A DNA stretch of 64,000 bases from Gemmatimonadaceae bacterium (GCA_020852815.1 JADZAN010000028.1:124001-188000), one strand, 5' to 3'. Shown: positions 54,747-63,230, counted from the first letter of the stretch. A program made the numbers and translations. Notes: a model not told the origin generated them from the letters alone.

Positions 54747-55340
54747 CTATCGACGTAGTACGATCGTTACGGCATCGATTGCGGAAAGCGAATAGGGGGC
54801 GTTCACGAAACCGGTTCTCCCAACTTGCAGCACCGGTGCGGACCGCGACCTACCGAGGGGCACTTCGACGCCACCTCGCCAGGAAGCACGTGAGACCGAC
54901 TTGAGCGGCACCGCGGAATGATCGGCCTCCTGGGGCTTCGTCGCCAGAGAAACGCCCGCTCCAAATACCAACCGAACAGGAACTGCAGCACTCACAGACA
55001 TTGCACCTTCCAGTCTCGCGCCCCAAAGCCACGAGGGAAATACCGCATCTGGAAGACAACCAGACGTAGTCGGGTGGCAAAGCGCGATATCGTCCGTTGT
55101 AGAAACGCCGTGATCCAACGTCGCGAGCACACGGACTGAATGCCGTCCAGCGAAGGTCCGTTCAACGCCAAGAAGGCCTCCGAGATCTGCAATACCACCT
55201 TCGGGGTGACTCGTACGCATCCCCCCTAACGATACTCCGAACAGGACCCGCATCGGTTCGGGCGTCTGCGCGGCGGCGTTCTGCGAGATCACAGTCCATC
55301 CAGTGAGCGCAAGCGCTGCCGTCCCAACGAACCGCATCAT
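54747..55340 (-). CDS. Secreted outer-membrane-like protein, hypothetical
   Basis: A 197-residue exported protein: signal peptide MMRFVGTAALALTGWTVISQNAAA, then alternating hydrophobic strands (RVLFGVSLGGM, HSVRVLATLDHG, VPVRLVFGAGVSLATK, SWRGGVEVPLG, DAVTIVLRR) that look like a small outer-membrane beta-barrel. One Cys pair (CHPTTSGC) may form a loop disulfide. Codon use is visibly less G+C-rich than to the left, so this is the first gene of the island-like part. Its promoter region is cut by a truncated IS3 copy starting about 70 bp upstream, so it may have lost normal expression. Confidence 0.7.
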   Translation of the reverse strand: MMRFVGTAALALTGWTVISQNAAAQTPEPMRVLFGVSLGGMRTSHPEGGIADLGGLLGVERTFAGRHSVRVLATLDHGVSTTDDIALCHPTTSGCLPDAVFPSWLWGARLEGAMSVSAAVPVRLVFGAGVSLATKPQEADHSAVPLKSVSRASWRGGVEVPLGRSRSAPVLQVGRTGFVNAPYSLSAIDAVTIVLRR

Positions 55341-55407
55341 CAGTCGTCTCCCGTTGACGGAACCCGCGTGACTGAGACACCGCACGTCGGATTTCCAGAC
55401 GCAACGT

Positions 55408-56014
55408 TCACAGTGCGGCTCTCTGCCGCATGCGACGCGCCACGCGCTTCGTGCCCACCCGAATGCCGTCGCCCCGCAGGTCACGCTGCACCTGCGGGGC
55501 CCCGTACGTCTCGCCACTCGCGCGATGAATGATCCGTACGCGCGCCATGAGGACCTCATCCGCGATCGCGCGCACCTCAGGTGCACGCCTCCGCGAGTTG
55601 TAGAAGCCGCTCGGCGACACCTCAAGCACAGCGCCCATGAGTCGCACCGGATGCTCGTGCCGATGCCGCGCAATACAGGCGTACTTCACCGCGACTCCCT
55701 CGCGAGGTACACCGCGACTTTGTTTGCGAACTCACGCTCCGTCTTGAGCCGCGCATTCTCGCGCCGCAGCCGCTGCCTTCCTGCTCGGGCGTCTCGACCA
55801 CACCCGCCGCGGCGAGCCCACTCGGCCGCGCCGCCGGCACGCGGGTCCACTCCCGCAGCTGTTCGGGGCGGACGTCCAACCCCTGCGCCACGTGCGTGAG
55901 CGTCCCACCCTTGGCCCGCCGCTCGTGCATCAACCGGACCGCTTCCTGTTTGAACTTCCCGGGGAATGCGCGGCGCTCACGCCGGGCGTTCGACTCCTTC
56001 CTTCGTGGCGTCAT
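55408..56014 (-). pseudogene. Decayed IS3-family transposase (orfA frameshifted, orfB truncated)
   Basis: Reading leftwards, orfA begins MTPRRKESNARRERRAFPGKF and continues with the helix-turn-helix part (KQEAVRLMHERRAKG, HVAQGLDVRPEQLREW). A frameshift after VVETPEQE throws the leucine-zipper-like end (RLRRENARLKTEREFANKV) into another frame. orfB (MKYACIARHRHEHPV ... SGETYGAPQVQRDL) stops after VGTKRVARRMRQ, so the whole DDE domain is gone. Upstream, near 56043-56064 and again at 56088-56109, a GTGAGGTGTCC-type terminal sequence occurs twice, the trace of this element's left end and of a second related one. Not able to transpose. Confidence 0.85.
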
Positions 56015-56146
56015 GAACCACCTCCGCCCGCAATCTGGGGCAAGTGAGGTGTCCGTCAAACCTGGTCAGGTCCAAACCTAGGGTGCGTGAGGTGTCCACG
56101 AAACTGGGGATGGCTCACTATCTCCGCATCTCGACCCCAGAGCGGT

Positions 56147-56168
56147 GAGCTTGTTGTTGTACAAGCTC
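56147..56168. repeat. 8-bp stem hairpin upstream of the intact IS
   Basis: GAGCTTGT, a 6-nt loop (TGTTGT) and ACAAGCTC form a perfect hairpin 10 bp from the left end of the IS3-family element. No T-run follows. It could be a leftover of another element's end or the structure that attracted the insertion; its function is unknown. Confidence 0.4.
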
Positions 56169-56178
56169 TGGCCAGAAG

Positions 56179-56203
56179 TGTCCTGCCTCAGTTGAAATGT
56201 GAC
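56179..56203 (+). repeat. Left terminal inverted repeat of the IS3-family element
   Basis: Begins TGTCCTG and ends ATGTGAC; pairs with the right repeat in inverted orientation at 19 of 25 positions. The matching blocks at the two ends of the repeat are separated by a variable centre. Confidence 0.8.
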
Positions 56204-56243
56204 TCCCAGCCGCTCACTCTATGCAGTGAGCCCGGAGGAGTCC

Positions 56244-56585
56244 ATGAGTCGACGCAACGGCAAGCCGAAGGCCCGGCGACAGTTCACGCCCGAGGAGAAA
56301 GCCACGATCCTGCGGCGGCATCTCGTCGACAAGGTCCCCGTCTCGGACCTGTGTGACGCGTACGCGATCCAGCCCACGCTCTTCTACCTCTGGCAGCGCC
56401 AGGCCTTCGAACACCTGAGCGCTGCGCTGCAGGATGGGCGCTCGCAGCGGGGCATATCGCAGGCCGGCGCGGCCGAACGGGCACGCGTGGCCGCGCTCGA
56501 AGCCAAGCTCGCAAAGAAGGATGCGCTGATCGCCCAGGTGTCGGAGGAGTACCTCGCCCTGAAAAGAAAACTTGGGGCGCCCTGA
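56244..56585 (+). CDS. IS3-family transposase OrfA
   Basis: A 113-residue DNA-binding subunit. KARRQFTPEEKATILRRHLVDKVPVSDLCDAYAIQPTLFYLWQRQAF (about 8-54) is the helix-turn-helix that recognises the IS ends, and the C-terminal RVAALEAKLAKKDALIAQVSEEYLALKRKL is a coiled coil for oligomerisation. GGAGGAG four bases before the ATG is one of the best Shine-Dalgarno sites in the window and fixes the start. Near its end the run CTGAAAAGAAAACTTGG lies where IS3 elements make a programmed -1 frameshift into orfB. Confidence 0.9.
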   Translation: MSRRNGKPKARRQFTPEEKATILRRHLVDKVPVSDLCDAYAIQPTLFYLWQRQAFEHLSAALQDGRSQRGISQAGAAERARVAALEAKLAKKDALIAQVSEEYLALKRKLGAP

Positions 56586-56632
56586 CCGCGCGATGGGTCC
56601 CGCCCGATCTCCGCGATGCGGTCGTCGATTTC

Positions 56633-57613
56633 GTGACGGCCTTCAGTGCGCGTTCCGAGCAGTCGGTGCGCTGGGTGCTGGCACGCCTGGGCCTTGCTCC
56701 GACGCAGTACTATCGCTGGACCGCCCGCTACGGGAAGACCAACACGCCCGCCGGCCCCGTGCCGCGCGACCATTGGCTGCAGCCGGCGGAGCGGCAGGCG
56801 ATCCTCGCGTATCACGACACGCATGCCCCGGAGGGCTATCGGCGCATGACGTCCCTGATGCTCGACGCGAACGTCGTCGCCGTGAGTCCCGCGACGGTGT
56901 ATCGCGTGCTGCGGGCGGCCGAGGTGCTCGACCGGTGGAACCGGACGCCGTCGAAGAAGGGCACGGGCTTCGTGCAGCCGACGGCGCCGCACGAGCATTG
57001 GCACATCGACATCAGCGACCTCAGCGACCTCAATATTGCGGGGACGTTCTACTACCTGTGCGCGCTCCTCGACGGCGCCACGCGCTTCCTCGTCCATTGG
57101 GAGCTGCGCGAACGCATGACCACGGTCGACGTCGAGACGATCCTGCAGCGGGCGCGCGAGCAGTATCCCGATGCGCGCCCGCGGATCATCTCGGACTACG
57201 GCCCGCAGTTCCTCGCGCGCGACTTCAAGGAGTTCATGCGGCTGGCGGGCATGACGCATGTCCGCACGTCGCCCTACTATCCGCAGTCCAACGGGAAGCT
57301 CGAACGCTGGCACCAGACGCTCAAGGCCACGACAATCCGGCCGCAGGCACCGGCGTCCCTCGAGGAGGCACGTCGACTGGTGGCCGGCTTCGTGGACCAC
57401 TACAATCACCACCGCCTGCACAGCGCGCTGGGGTATATCACGCCGGCCGACGCGCTGGCGGGCCGCGCGGATGCCATCTGGGCCGCGCGCGATCAGAAGC
57501 TCGAAGCGGCCCGTGCGGCCCGGCGGCACGCGCCACCCCCCCCGTCCCCACCGACGTCCGTCACCCCGCGGTCCTACACTGAACACCCACCCCACCTGTC
57601 ACATTCTCGCTGA
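56633..57613 (+). CDS. IS3-family transposase OrfB (DDE catalytic subunit)
   Basis: A 326-residue DDE transposase counted from the first GTG. The catalytic triad is D126 (WHIDISDL), D188 (IISDYGPQF) and E224 (SNGKLERW), with exactly 35 residues between D188 and E224, the DD(35)E spacing of IS3. The frame is in the -1 register relative to orfA and open from 56582, overlapping its stop, so the active product is probably an OrfA-OrfB fusion made by frameshifting (joining ...LTARWVPPDLRDAVVDF). The C-terminal ~45 residues are a Pro/His-rich tail. Confidence 0.9.
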   Translation: MTAFSARSEQSVRWVLARLGLAPTQYYRWTARYGKTNTPAGPVPRDHWLQPAERQAILAYHDTHAPEGYRRMTSLMLDANVVAVSPATVYRVLRAAEVLDRWNRTPSKKGTGFVQPTAPHEHWHIDISDLSDLNIAGTFYYLCALLDGATRFLVHWELRERMTTVDVETILQRAREQYPDARPRIISDYGPQFLARDFKEFMRLAGMTHVRTSPYYPQSNGKLERWHQTLKATTIRPQAPASLEEARRLVAGFVDHYNHHRLHSALGYITPADALAGRADAIWAARDQKLEAARAARRHAPPPPSPPTSVTPRSYTEHPPHLSHSR

Positions 57614-57622
57614 ACCAGGACA
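57598..57622 (-). repeat. Right terminal inverted repeat of the IS3-family element
   Basis: Ends CAGGACA and lies partly over the last codons of orfB, as is common in IS3 elements. GAAG, the target duplication, follows at once. Confidence 0.8.
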
Positions 57623-57727
57623 GAAGAACCATTGTGCTTTTCGCGGTTTGGAATTGAGCATCTTGCTAGTCCGGAAAGCACTCGCTTCGATTAGTAGTGC
57701 GGCCAACTGTGATATGTGGACCTACAG

Positions 57728-58021
57728 CTACCCCCGCTTCTGCTCAAGACTTCGCGCGATTGCTTTCCGGCGCTGGGCGGCTTCCTCCTCGCTGAGCCGC
57801 CAAATTCTCGCGACGCGCATTGCGCAGTCGTCGGACACGAGTGACAAGAGATCTAGCAAAGCCTCCGATACATGCCACACCCCTTGTGCCGATTGTGCCA
57901 ATTCCGCACCGTGTTGAGCCGCTGTTTCCGCATCTGTTACGAATGACAAGGCTGCCACGTACTCAGCCTCACTAAAACGGCTCGCTTCATCATCTGACTG
58001 TGGTCGAATGTTTCGTAGCAT
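57728..58021 (-). CDS. Small hypothetical protein
   Basis: A 97-residue soluble, mostly helical-looking protein (SRFSEAEYVAALSFVTDAETAAQHGAEL ... RLSEEEAAQRRKAIARSLEQ) rich in Ala, Glu and Arg. No family recognised. Base composition is lower in G+C than the core genes and the protein sits between two IS elements, so it is probably acquired cargo or a remnant of a longer gene. The ATG is the only good start in the frame. Whether it is expressed cannot be told. Confidence 0.55.
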   Translation of the reverse strand: MLRNIRPQSDDEASRFSEAEYVAALSFVTDAETAAQHGAELAQSAQGVWHVSEALLDLLSLVSDDCAMRVARIWRLSEEEAAQRRKAIARSLEQKRG

Positions 58022-58121
58022 GGTAATGGCATTCGTGGTTACTGGCGGCCCGCAGATGAGTTCTTCTATTAAGGAGCATACTGAGCTTACCCCGATTTAG
58101 TGGACGCGTAAGTGATAGGAA

Positions 58122-58885
58122 CTACGCTGCCACCTTCAACTGCGCGTCGTACACGCCCGGACTGACGTAACCTAACGACGAATGGCGCCGCTTCCGGTTG
58201 TACCAGGTTTCGATGTAACGGAAGATGGCCCGACGCGCCTCGTCTCGCGTATGCCAGTCGTGCTTCATCAGCAGCTCGAACTCCAAGGTGGCGAAGAAGC
58301 TCTCGGCGACCGCGTTGTCGTACCAGTCGCCCTTGCCGCTCATGCTGGCAATCATCCCGTGCTTCGCCAGCTCCTCCCGGTACTCGCCCGACGCGTACTG
58401 GCTGCCGCGATCCGAATGGAAGAGCAGCCCCACCGCGGGATGGCGGGCGGCACACGCCATCCGCAGCGCGCTCAGCACCAGCTCGACTTCCATGGTGTCC
58501 CGCATCGCCCAGCCCACGCACCGCCGCGAGCCAAGATCCAGCACGGTCGCCAGGTACAACGCCCCTTCATGCGTCGGGATGTACGTGATGTCCCCGACCC
58601 AGACGCGAGTCACGGCCACGCCGTTCACATCGAACGCGCGTGCCAGGAGGTTCGGGGCGATCGGCTCGGCGTGATTGGAGTGCGTCGTGCCGACGCGTCC
58701 CCGCTTCTTCGGTCGTGCCACCAAACCGTCCGCGCGCATCAGCCGGGCCACCCGCTTGGTGCTGGTCGGCAGCCCAATGTCCTGCAGCTCCTGCCGGACC
58801 CGGGGGGCGCCGTAGGTCTCACCGCTCTCCGCGAAGGCAATCCGGATGTGCGCCATCAACACCTCGTCCATCAGCGCCCGCCAGC
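58122..58885 (-). pseudogene. IS3-family OrfB, N-terminally truncated
   Basis: From about ALMDEVLMAHIRIAFAESGETYGAPRV to the C-terminus this is a normal OrfB: D in WVGDITYIPT, D in LLFHSDRGSQYASG, E in YDNAVAESFFATL, and the ending WYNRKRRHSSLGYVSPGVYDAQ. The DDE core is complete, but the first ~30 residues and all of orfA are missing, cut by the neighbouring IS end. The frame runs on upstream through that end only by chance. Not expected to be functional. Confidence 0.85.
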
Positions 58886-58945
58886 TTGGACTTGACCCGG
58901 TTTCGTGGACCCCATTCGCCCTAGTTTCGGGGCGGAGGTGGCACA

Positions 58946-59620
58946 TGGGATCGAATCGGAAAGCCGCGCGGCCTGGCGACGAGCACGAAGCGCGTGGCGC
59001 GGCTGATGCGGCGCGAGGGGCTGGTGGCGCGGCCGCGGACACGGTGGCGCGTGGTGACCACCGAGTCGCCGCATTCGCATCCGATTGCGCCGAATCTGGT
59101 GGCGCGGCCGTTCGACCGGCACGGGGTGGCACTCACTCGCATCTGGCTCGGCGACATCACCTCCCTGCCGACGCGGGAAGGTTTCGTGTATCTGGCGACG
59201 GTGCTGGATCTCGCCTCGCGGCGCTGCGTGGGCTGGGCGATGCGGGACACCCTGGAAGTCGAGCTCGTGGTGAGTGCCCTCCGCATGGCGCGCGACGCGC
59301 GGCAGCCGGCGCCCGGCCTGATCTTTCATTCTGATCGCGGCCGTCAGTACGCGGCGGCGTATCGTACCGAGTTGGCCGCGCACGGGATGGTGACGAGTAC
59401 GAGCGGGAAAGGCGATGGTTACGACAACGCGGTGGCCGAGAGTGTCTTCGCCACGTTAGCGTTCGAAGTGCTCCAGCGCAGCGACTGGCAAACGCGGGCC
59501 GACGCGCGGCGCGCGATCTTCCGGTACATCGAGACGTGGTACAATCGCAAGCGGCGGCACTCGACGTTAGGCGACGTGAGCCCCGCCGTGTACGAGGAGC
59601 AGGTGCAGGCGGCCGCGTAG
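58946..59620 (+). pseudogene. IS3-family element with orfA-orfB internal deletion
   Basis: An orfA-type start (MGSNRKAAR) is followed after about 25 bases by the middle of orfB (LATSTKRVARLMRREGLVARPRTR), in a different frame, so most of orfA and the start of orfB have been lost. The rest of OrfB is complete: D in WLGDITSLPT, D in LIFHSDRGRQYAA, E in YDNAVAESVFATL, ending YNRKRRHSTLGDVSPAVYEEQ. Translation could begin at the ATG in VARLMRR (58994), giving a 208-residue DDE fragment without its DNA-binding part. Confidence 0.82.
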
Positions 59621-59665
59621 TCCCTCTTCCTTACGCGTCCACCACCTCGGGGCAAGCTCAGTCCA

Positions 59666-60033
59666 CTGCTCAACAAATGGTGTTCGAATCCGCGCATGGT
59701 GATGGATGTCGGAGAGCGACAACACCAGTACAACGCGCGAGCATACTCCGAGGCGAGGCCCGCAGTGAACACGTTGCAGGACCGCGCGTCCGACGTCCCA
59801 GGAAAGTTCGACCGCGACGATCCGTGTGGATGCGAGCTCCACCATTTCCTTTGCCGTCGGTGGCGACCTGAACGTCGTATCTGTGAGCTTTTAGTATCTT
59901 GACAGACCGGACTCCACCTCCGATGCTTCTGTCGCACAATACCCAGTAGGCGAATCAAATGTTGCGCTCGCTGTCGGAGGAAATCTCGGCCTGCGAGGCG
60001 GGTGAACGGCGTTTGCTTGCGACTCTGCCTCAA
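59666..60033. other. Intergenic region without a recognisable gene
   Basis: These 368 bases between the IS debris and the first island lipoprotein hold no convincing coding sequence. Composition is clearly lower in G+C than in the core. Short frames on both strands lack any family feature. A promoter for the lipoprotein should lie near the right end, where A+T-rich stretches (CTTTTAGTATCTTGACAG) occur, but no clean box pair is visible. Confidence 0.55.
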
Positions 60034-60636
60034 ATGATGAGCCACCGCAGAGCGCGGTGTACGACGATGCTATGTTGTTGCCTCATGAGCTGCCAGCATG
60101 CGACGTCGCCGGCGCCGACTCCCTCACACTTTCTGAGGGCCAGCATTACCCCCGTTGGTGGTAACGCGACGAATTTGCGTCGCTTCGAAGGGTCGGGCGC
60201 GTACACCAACATGGGATCGGCGGGTTCTCCCTCGGGCGGGGACTACCTCATCATGTATTCCATGGGCGAGGGTGCTTCGCTGGGCAACATGATGCTCTTT
60301 TCGTGGTACGACGCCGACCGCCTCACCATCGGCGAGTTTCCGATTCATGCGCCGCAAGACGGCGAATTCGAAACGCGGAGCGGCCTTGAGGCGGTGCTTT
60401 CCACGCATCGCAACGGCGTCGAATCCTACGCCTCGACGACCGGGGCCTTGACGATCACTGGTGTGACCGATTCGACGGTCACCGGACGCTTCTCGTTTCG
60501 AGCGCTGCGCTACTGCTACCGCAATCCTAACGTACCAGGTGGCGACGGCTCGTGCATTCCGTCGCAGCTCGACCCAACTGCGCCAGAAGTGGTGATTGCG
60601 GGAACCTTCGCGCTCGGAAAGCGCGCCGTACCGTAG
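60034..60636 (+). CDS. Small lipoprotein, hypothetical
   Basis: A 200-residue protein with a short Cys-rich leader (RRARCTTMLCCCLMSC) that reads as a lipobox ending at Cys. The mature part is beta-rich (NLRRFEGSGAYTNMG, DYLIMYSMGEGASLGNMMLFSW, GALTITGVTDSTVTGRFSFRAL, VIAGTFALGKRA). The TGALTITxVTDSTVTGxFSF pattern occurs in small secreted proteins of unknown role in Gemmatimonadota and Bacteroidota. Two adjacent ATGs are possible starts. Codon use is less G+C-rich than in the core. It precedes the trypsin-like gene by about 190 bp on the same strand. Confidence 0.65.
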   Translation: MMSHRRARCTTMLCCCLMSCQHATSPAPTPSHFLRASITPVGGNATNLRRFEGSGAYTNMGSAGSPSGGDYLIMYSMGEGASLGNMMLFSWYDADRLTIGEFPIHAPQDGEFETRSGLEAVLSTHRNGVESYASTTGALTITGVTDSTVTGRFSFRALRYCYRNPNVPGGDGSCIPSQLDPTAPEVVIAGTFALGKRAVP

Positions 60637-60823
60637 GCAACTTCGAAGAGTTGGGGAACACGTGCCATCGGCGCGCAACAGCGTGCCGGTATCTCGTGTC
60701 GATGTAGCGACTACCGCGACAGGGGTCGTGGCAGGTTGGTTCACTGACGCGGGGAGGCGCAGAAATGGCGGTCCCCCTGACGGCGGGTTGAACCGCTCTC
60801 TGTTCGTCGCGGAGGTGGTGTGT

Positions 60824-62716
60824 ATGCGAACGGTCCCGATTGTGACTTTTGTGCTCAGCGCCCTGATAGTCGCGGCCTGTCGCGAAGATCCCCCAGCTGC
60901 TCCCGTGCCTCCCCTGCCGCCACCTTCACTGGCGGTTCAAGCGGACACCGCCTACGCCGACTCTTCAGCCTATCCCGAAGAGTCGGAGACGCGAAGCATT
61001 GCCAGCCGTTTCCCAGGATACGCCGGCATCTCATTTGATGCCACGCGCGGCGTGCTCTTGGTGTCTATGACTGACTCTGGACAGTCGCTCGCGATGCTCA
61101 CACCTGCGAGACAGTCAGCGCATAATCAGCGACTGAGTGATCGCCTCGGCCTCAGTGCCAACACTGCCCCTATCGAGCCGCGGATTGTGCCGTATAGCTA
61201 TCGGCAATTGCTGCGCTGGCGACGCATCCTGTCAAGCCGCTTGCGTGCAAGTCGCACCAACCACGTGATCATGCTGGACGTCCAGGGCAACCAGCTGCTC
61301 GTTGGTACGCCGAACCCGGGGATGGTGGCGCAAATCATGGGTCCGGGCAACGCGGAGATCATCGCGCCAGGGGCGATTCGAGTTACATCGCAGATGCCGC
61401 GCGCGGCGGTGTCTTCGACTCATTTGAGATCTGAGCCACCTCGGTTAACGCGGCGCACCCCGAGCGCGATGGCAGCCAACGACTCATTGACCTCGCGCAA
61501 TCGTCCCATCGAAGGCGGCATGTTCATTTCACTCATAAAGACGAAATACGTAAAGGCACCCAGCCTTGGGAAATGCACGGTGGGGTTGGGCGTCATCTAC
61601 AACGGAGTACCTGGGTTTTTGACTGGGACGCACTGCAGCGACGAGGCTGGCAGGATCGGACCTACCATCACGGCCTTCGCGCAACCCAACATCCAGCAGG
61701 TCGAAACGGACCTCGCTGGGCGCGAGAGTGTCGACCCTCCCTTCACCAGCGCGATATGCGAGTACCCGACCGCGTACCAGAACATGATCACGACGCCGGT
61801 GCCGGTCGCGCCGGAGCCACCGCTGGGACCGATCCCCTGGGAGGGACCTTGGCCATCTAATCCCAACCCACCGACCACCGTTCTCTGCCGCCAATCGGAC
61901 GCCCTCTTTGCGACATGGGATCCGCTTGTCACAGCGGTCAATGGCACGTCGCTCGGCACCATCGCGCGAACCATCGACATCGCGGATCCTGCGAACAACA
62001 ACATGCTCGTAGGATCGTTGCGCATCGATCAAGGCAACCGGAGGCTGTACGTCACTGCCGAGCTGCCGCAGTATCCGATGCCCGGCGTAGAAGTGGATAA
62101 GGTGGGGGCGAGAACGGGATGGTCTCGCGGCCTAGTTTTCGGCAGCGCCACCCAAGCATACACCGTGCAAATGGCCAACTGGTCTAGCGGGCCCGATCCC
62201 GACACCGTGTGGAGCATCAGGAAGCAGACCTACGTCACCTTTCCGGCCAATGACGGAGACAGTGGTAGTCCCGTCTTCCTCTCGCCCCCGACGGGCGCAA
62301 CATCCGTTACGCTCGTCGGATTCTTGACTGGAGCATGGGGCGCTGCGGGCGTGATCACCACGATGCACCAGCTGCGAGCCGAAATGACGGGTGCACTGAA
62401 CGTACTCGCGGCAAATCCCCCCCCACCGCCGCCCCCACCCCCTCCCCCTCCCGTGAGCGCATCGATCATGGGGCCGTCAGCCGTCAAATCAAACAATCCT
62501 TGCCTGTGGACTGTTTCAGCCTCCGGTGGATCAGGCGTGTACTCGTATCAGTGGAGGAAGAACGGCGTCAACCTACCGTACACAAGCGCCGATGTGACGC
62601 TGGCATCGTCGTCCGCCTTTACACTGTCCGTTACGGTCACGGCGAGCACCGGCGGATCCTCGACTGCGAGTCTAAACGTGAGCATCTCGTCTTCCGCACT
62701 GACCTGTCAGTTCTAA
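60824..62716 (+). CDS. Trypsin-fold serine-protease-like lipoprotein with polyproline hinge and Ig-like domain
   Basis: A 630-residue lipoprotein (lipobox LSALIVAAC, Cys19). After a Pro-rich stretch and a ~200-residue N-terminal region comes a chymotrypsin-like domain: His270 in FLTGTHCSDE and Ser480 in NDGDSGSPVFL are the catalytic His and Ser; the Asp is probably in the VETDLAGRESVD region or at CRQSDALF. A run of twelve prolines (532-543) links to an Ig-like domain (VSASIMGPSAVKS ... YSYQWRKNGVNLPYT ... SVTVTASTGG). GGAGG lies nine bases before the ATG. Base composition marks it as acquired. Probably a surface protease of unknown target. Confidence 0.8.
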   Translation: MRTVPIVTFVLSALIVAACREDPPAAPVPPLPPPSLAVQADTAYADSSAYPEESETRSIASRFPGYAGISFDATRGVLLVSMTDSGQSLAMLTPARQSAHNQRLSDRLGLSANTAPIEPRIVPYSYRQLLRWRRILSSRLRASRTNHVIMLDVQGNQLLVGTPNPGMVAQIMGPGNAEIIAPGAIRVTSQMPRAAVSSTHLRSEPPRLTRRTPSAMAANDSLTSRNRPIEGGMFISLIKTKYVKAPSLGKCTVGLGVIYNGVPGFLTGTHCSDEAGRIGPTITAFAQPNIQQVETDLAGRESVDPPFTSAICEYPTAYQNMITTPVPVAPEPPLGPIPWEGPWPSNPNPPTTVLCRQSDALFATWDPLVTAVNGTSLGTIARTIDIADPANNNMLVGSLRIDQGNRRLYVTAELPQYPMPGVEVDKVGARTGWSRGLVFGSATQAYTVQMANWSSGPDPDTVWSIRKQTYVTFPANDGDSGSPVFLSPPTGATSVTLVGFLTGAWGAAGVITTMHQLRAEMTGALNVLAANPPPPPPPPPPPPVSASIMGPSAVKSNNPCLWTVSASGGSGVYSYQWRKNGVNLPYTSADVTLASSSAFTLSVTVTASTGGSSTASLNVSISSSALTCQF

Positions 62717-62878
62717 GTCCTGTCTGGAAGTTAGATCAGAGTACCCGAACGACTTCAGTTTGCGCGCGTCTATAATTCAGGCGCGCGCATGCGTGAGCCC
62801 TTGGTGTGGGTCCCGAACTCGACGGCAGCTCAGAAGTGGAGTAGGTTGGCGCCGGGGGCGACACCCGGAGCATCAACC

Positions 62879-63230
62879 GATGAAGAGTCCCGCTTTAGGG
62901 AAGAGCAGATCGCCTATGTGCTGCGACAGGCGGAAGGTGGCACCGCCGTCGTCGACATCTGCCGCCAGTTGGGGGTGAGCGAAGCGACGATCTATGTCTG
63001 GAGAAAGAACTTTGCGCATCTCGGCACCAGCGAGATGCGCCGCCTCCGGCAGCTCGAAGGCAAGAACAATCGGCTGAGACGCCTCGTGGCCGCTCTCACA
63101 CTCGACAACCACATGTTGGCGGAGGCGCTCCGAAAAAACGGGTGACGCCGACCCGCCGACGCGCGACGGCGCAGTGGACACGTTCGGAATCAGTTGCGTG
63201 CGCGCGCGTCGGCTGTTAGTGGCGACTCTA
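62879..63230 (+). pseudogene. IS3-family (IS407-like) orfA with orfB remnant
   Basis: FREEQIAYVLRQAEGGTAVVDICRQLGVSEATIYVWRKNFAHLG and MRRLRQLEGKNNRLRRLVAALTLDNHMLAEAL form a nearly complete OrfA. The canonical start (MKKSRF-type, near 62879) has suffered a small deletion that shifts it out of frame; the open frame now extends upstream by chance. Only about 25 codons of orfB follow (TPTRRRATAQW ... CARVG) before a stop, then similarity ends. The element is dead. Confidence 0.8.

Larger units (their letters stand above)
56179..57622 (+). mobile_element. Intact IS3-family insertion sequence, 1444 bp
   Basis: Imperfect 25-bp terminal inverted repeats (56179-56203 and 57598-57622, 19 of 25 positions matching, outermost TGTCCTG identical) enclose two overlapping transposase frames in the order orfA, orfB. 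The 4-bp sequence GAAG stands directly outside both ends (56175-56178 and 57623-57626), a target-site duplication of the size expected for IS3 elements. Both frames look undamaged, so this copy may be active. Length, TG...CA ends and the orfA/orfB pair with -1 register all agree with IS3. Confidence 0.88.
58079..59665. mobile_element. Two truncated IS3-family copies joined head to head
   Basis: Both outer ends carry the same terminal sequence in opposite orientation (TTAGTGGACGCGTAAG type at the left, its counterpart at the right, core CTTACGCGTCCAC), each lying just after an orfB stop codon. The left copy (to about 58886) is on the minus strand and has lost its 5' half. The right copy (from about 58887, with its own left end TGGACTTGACCCGGTTTCG) is on the plus strand and has an internal deletion. 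The two transposases are related but clearly diverged, so they are two different elements of one subgroup and not a duplication. Confidence 0.8.

Noticed and set aside
59670-59939. Minus-strand 89-codon frame in the gap right of the IS3 pair
   Set aside because: No recognisable domain, odd Arg/Cys composition and no ribosome-binding site.
62418-62452. C-rich run in the trypsin-like gene as a possible frameshift error
   Set aside because: The frame is open on both sides and the translated twelve prolines make a sensible linker to an Ig-like domain.
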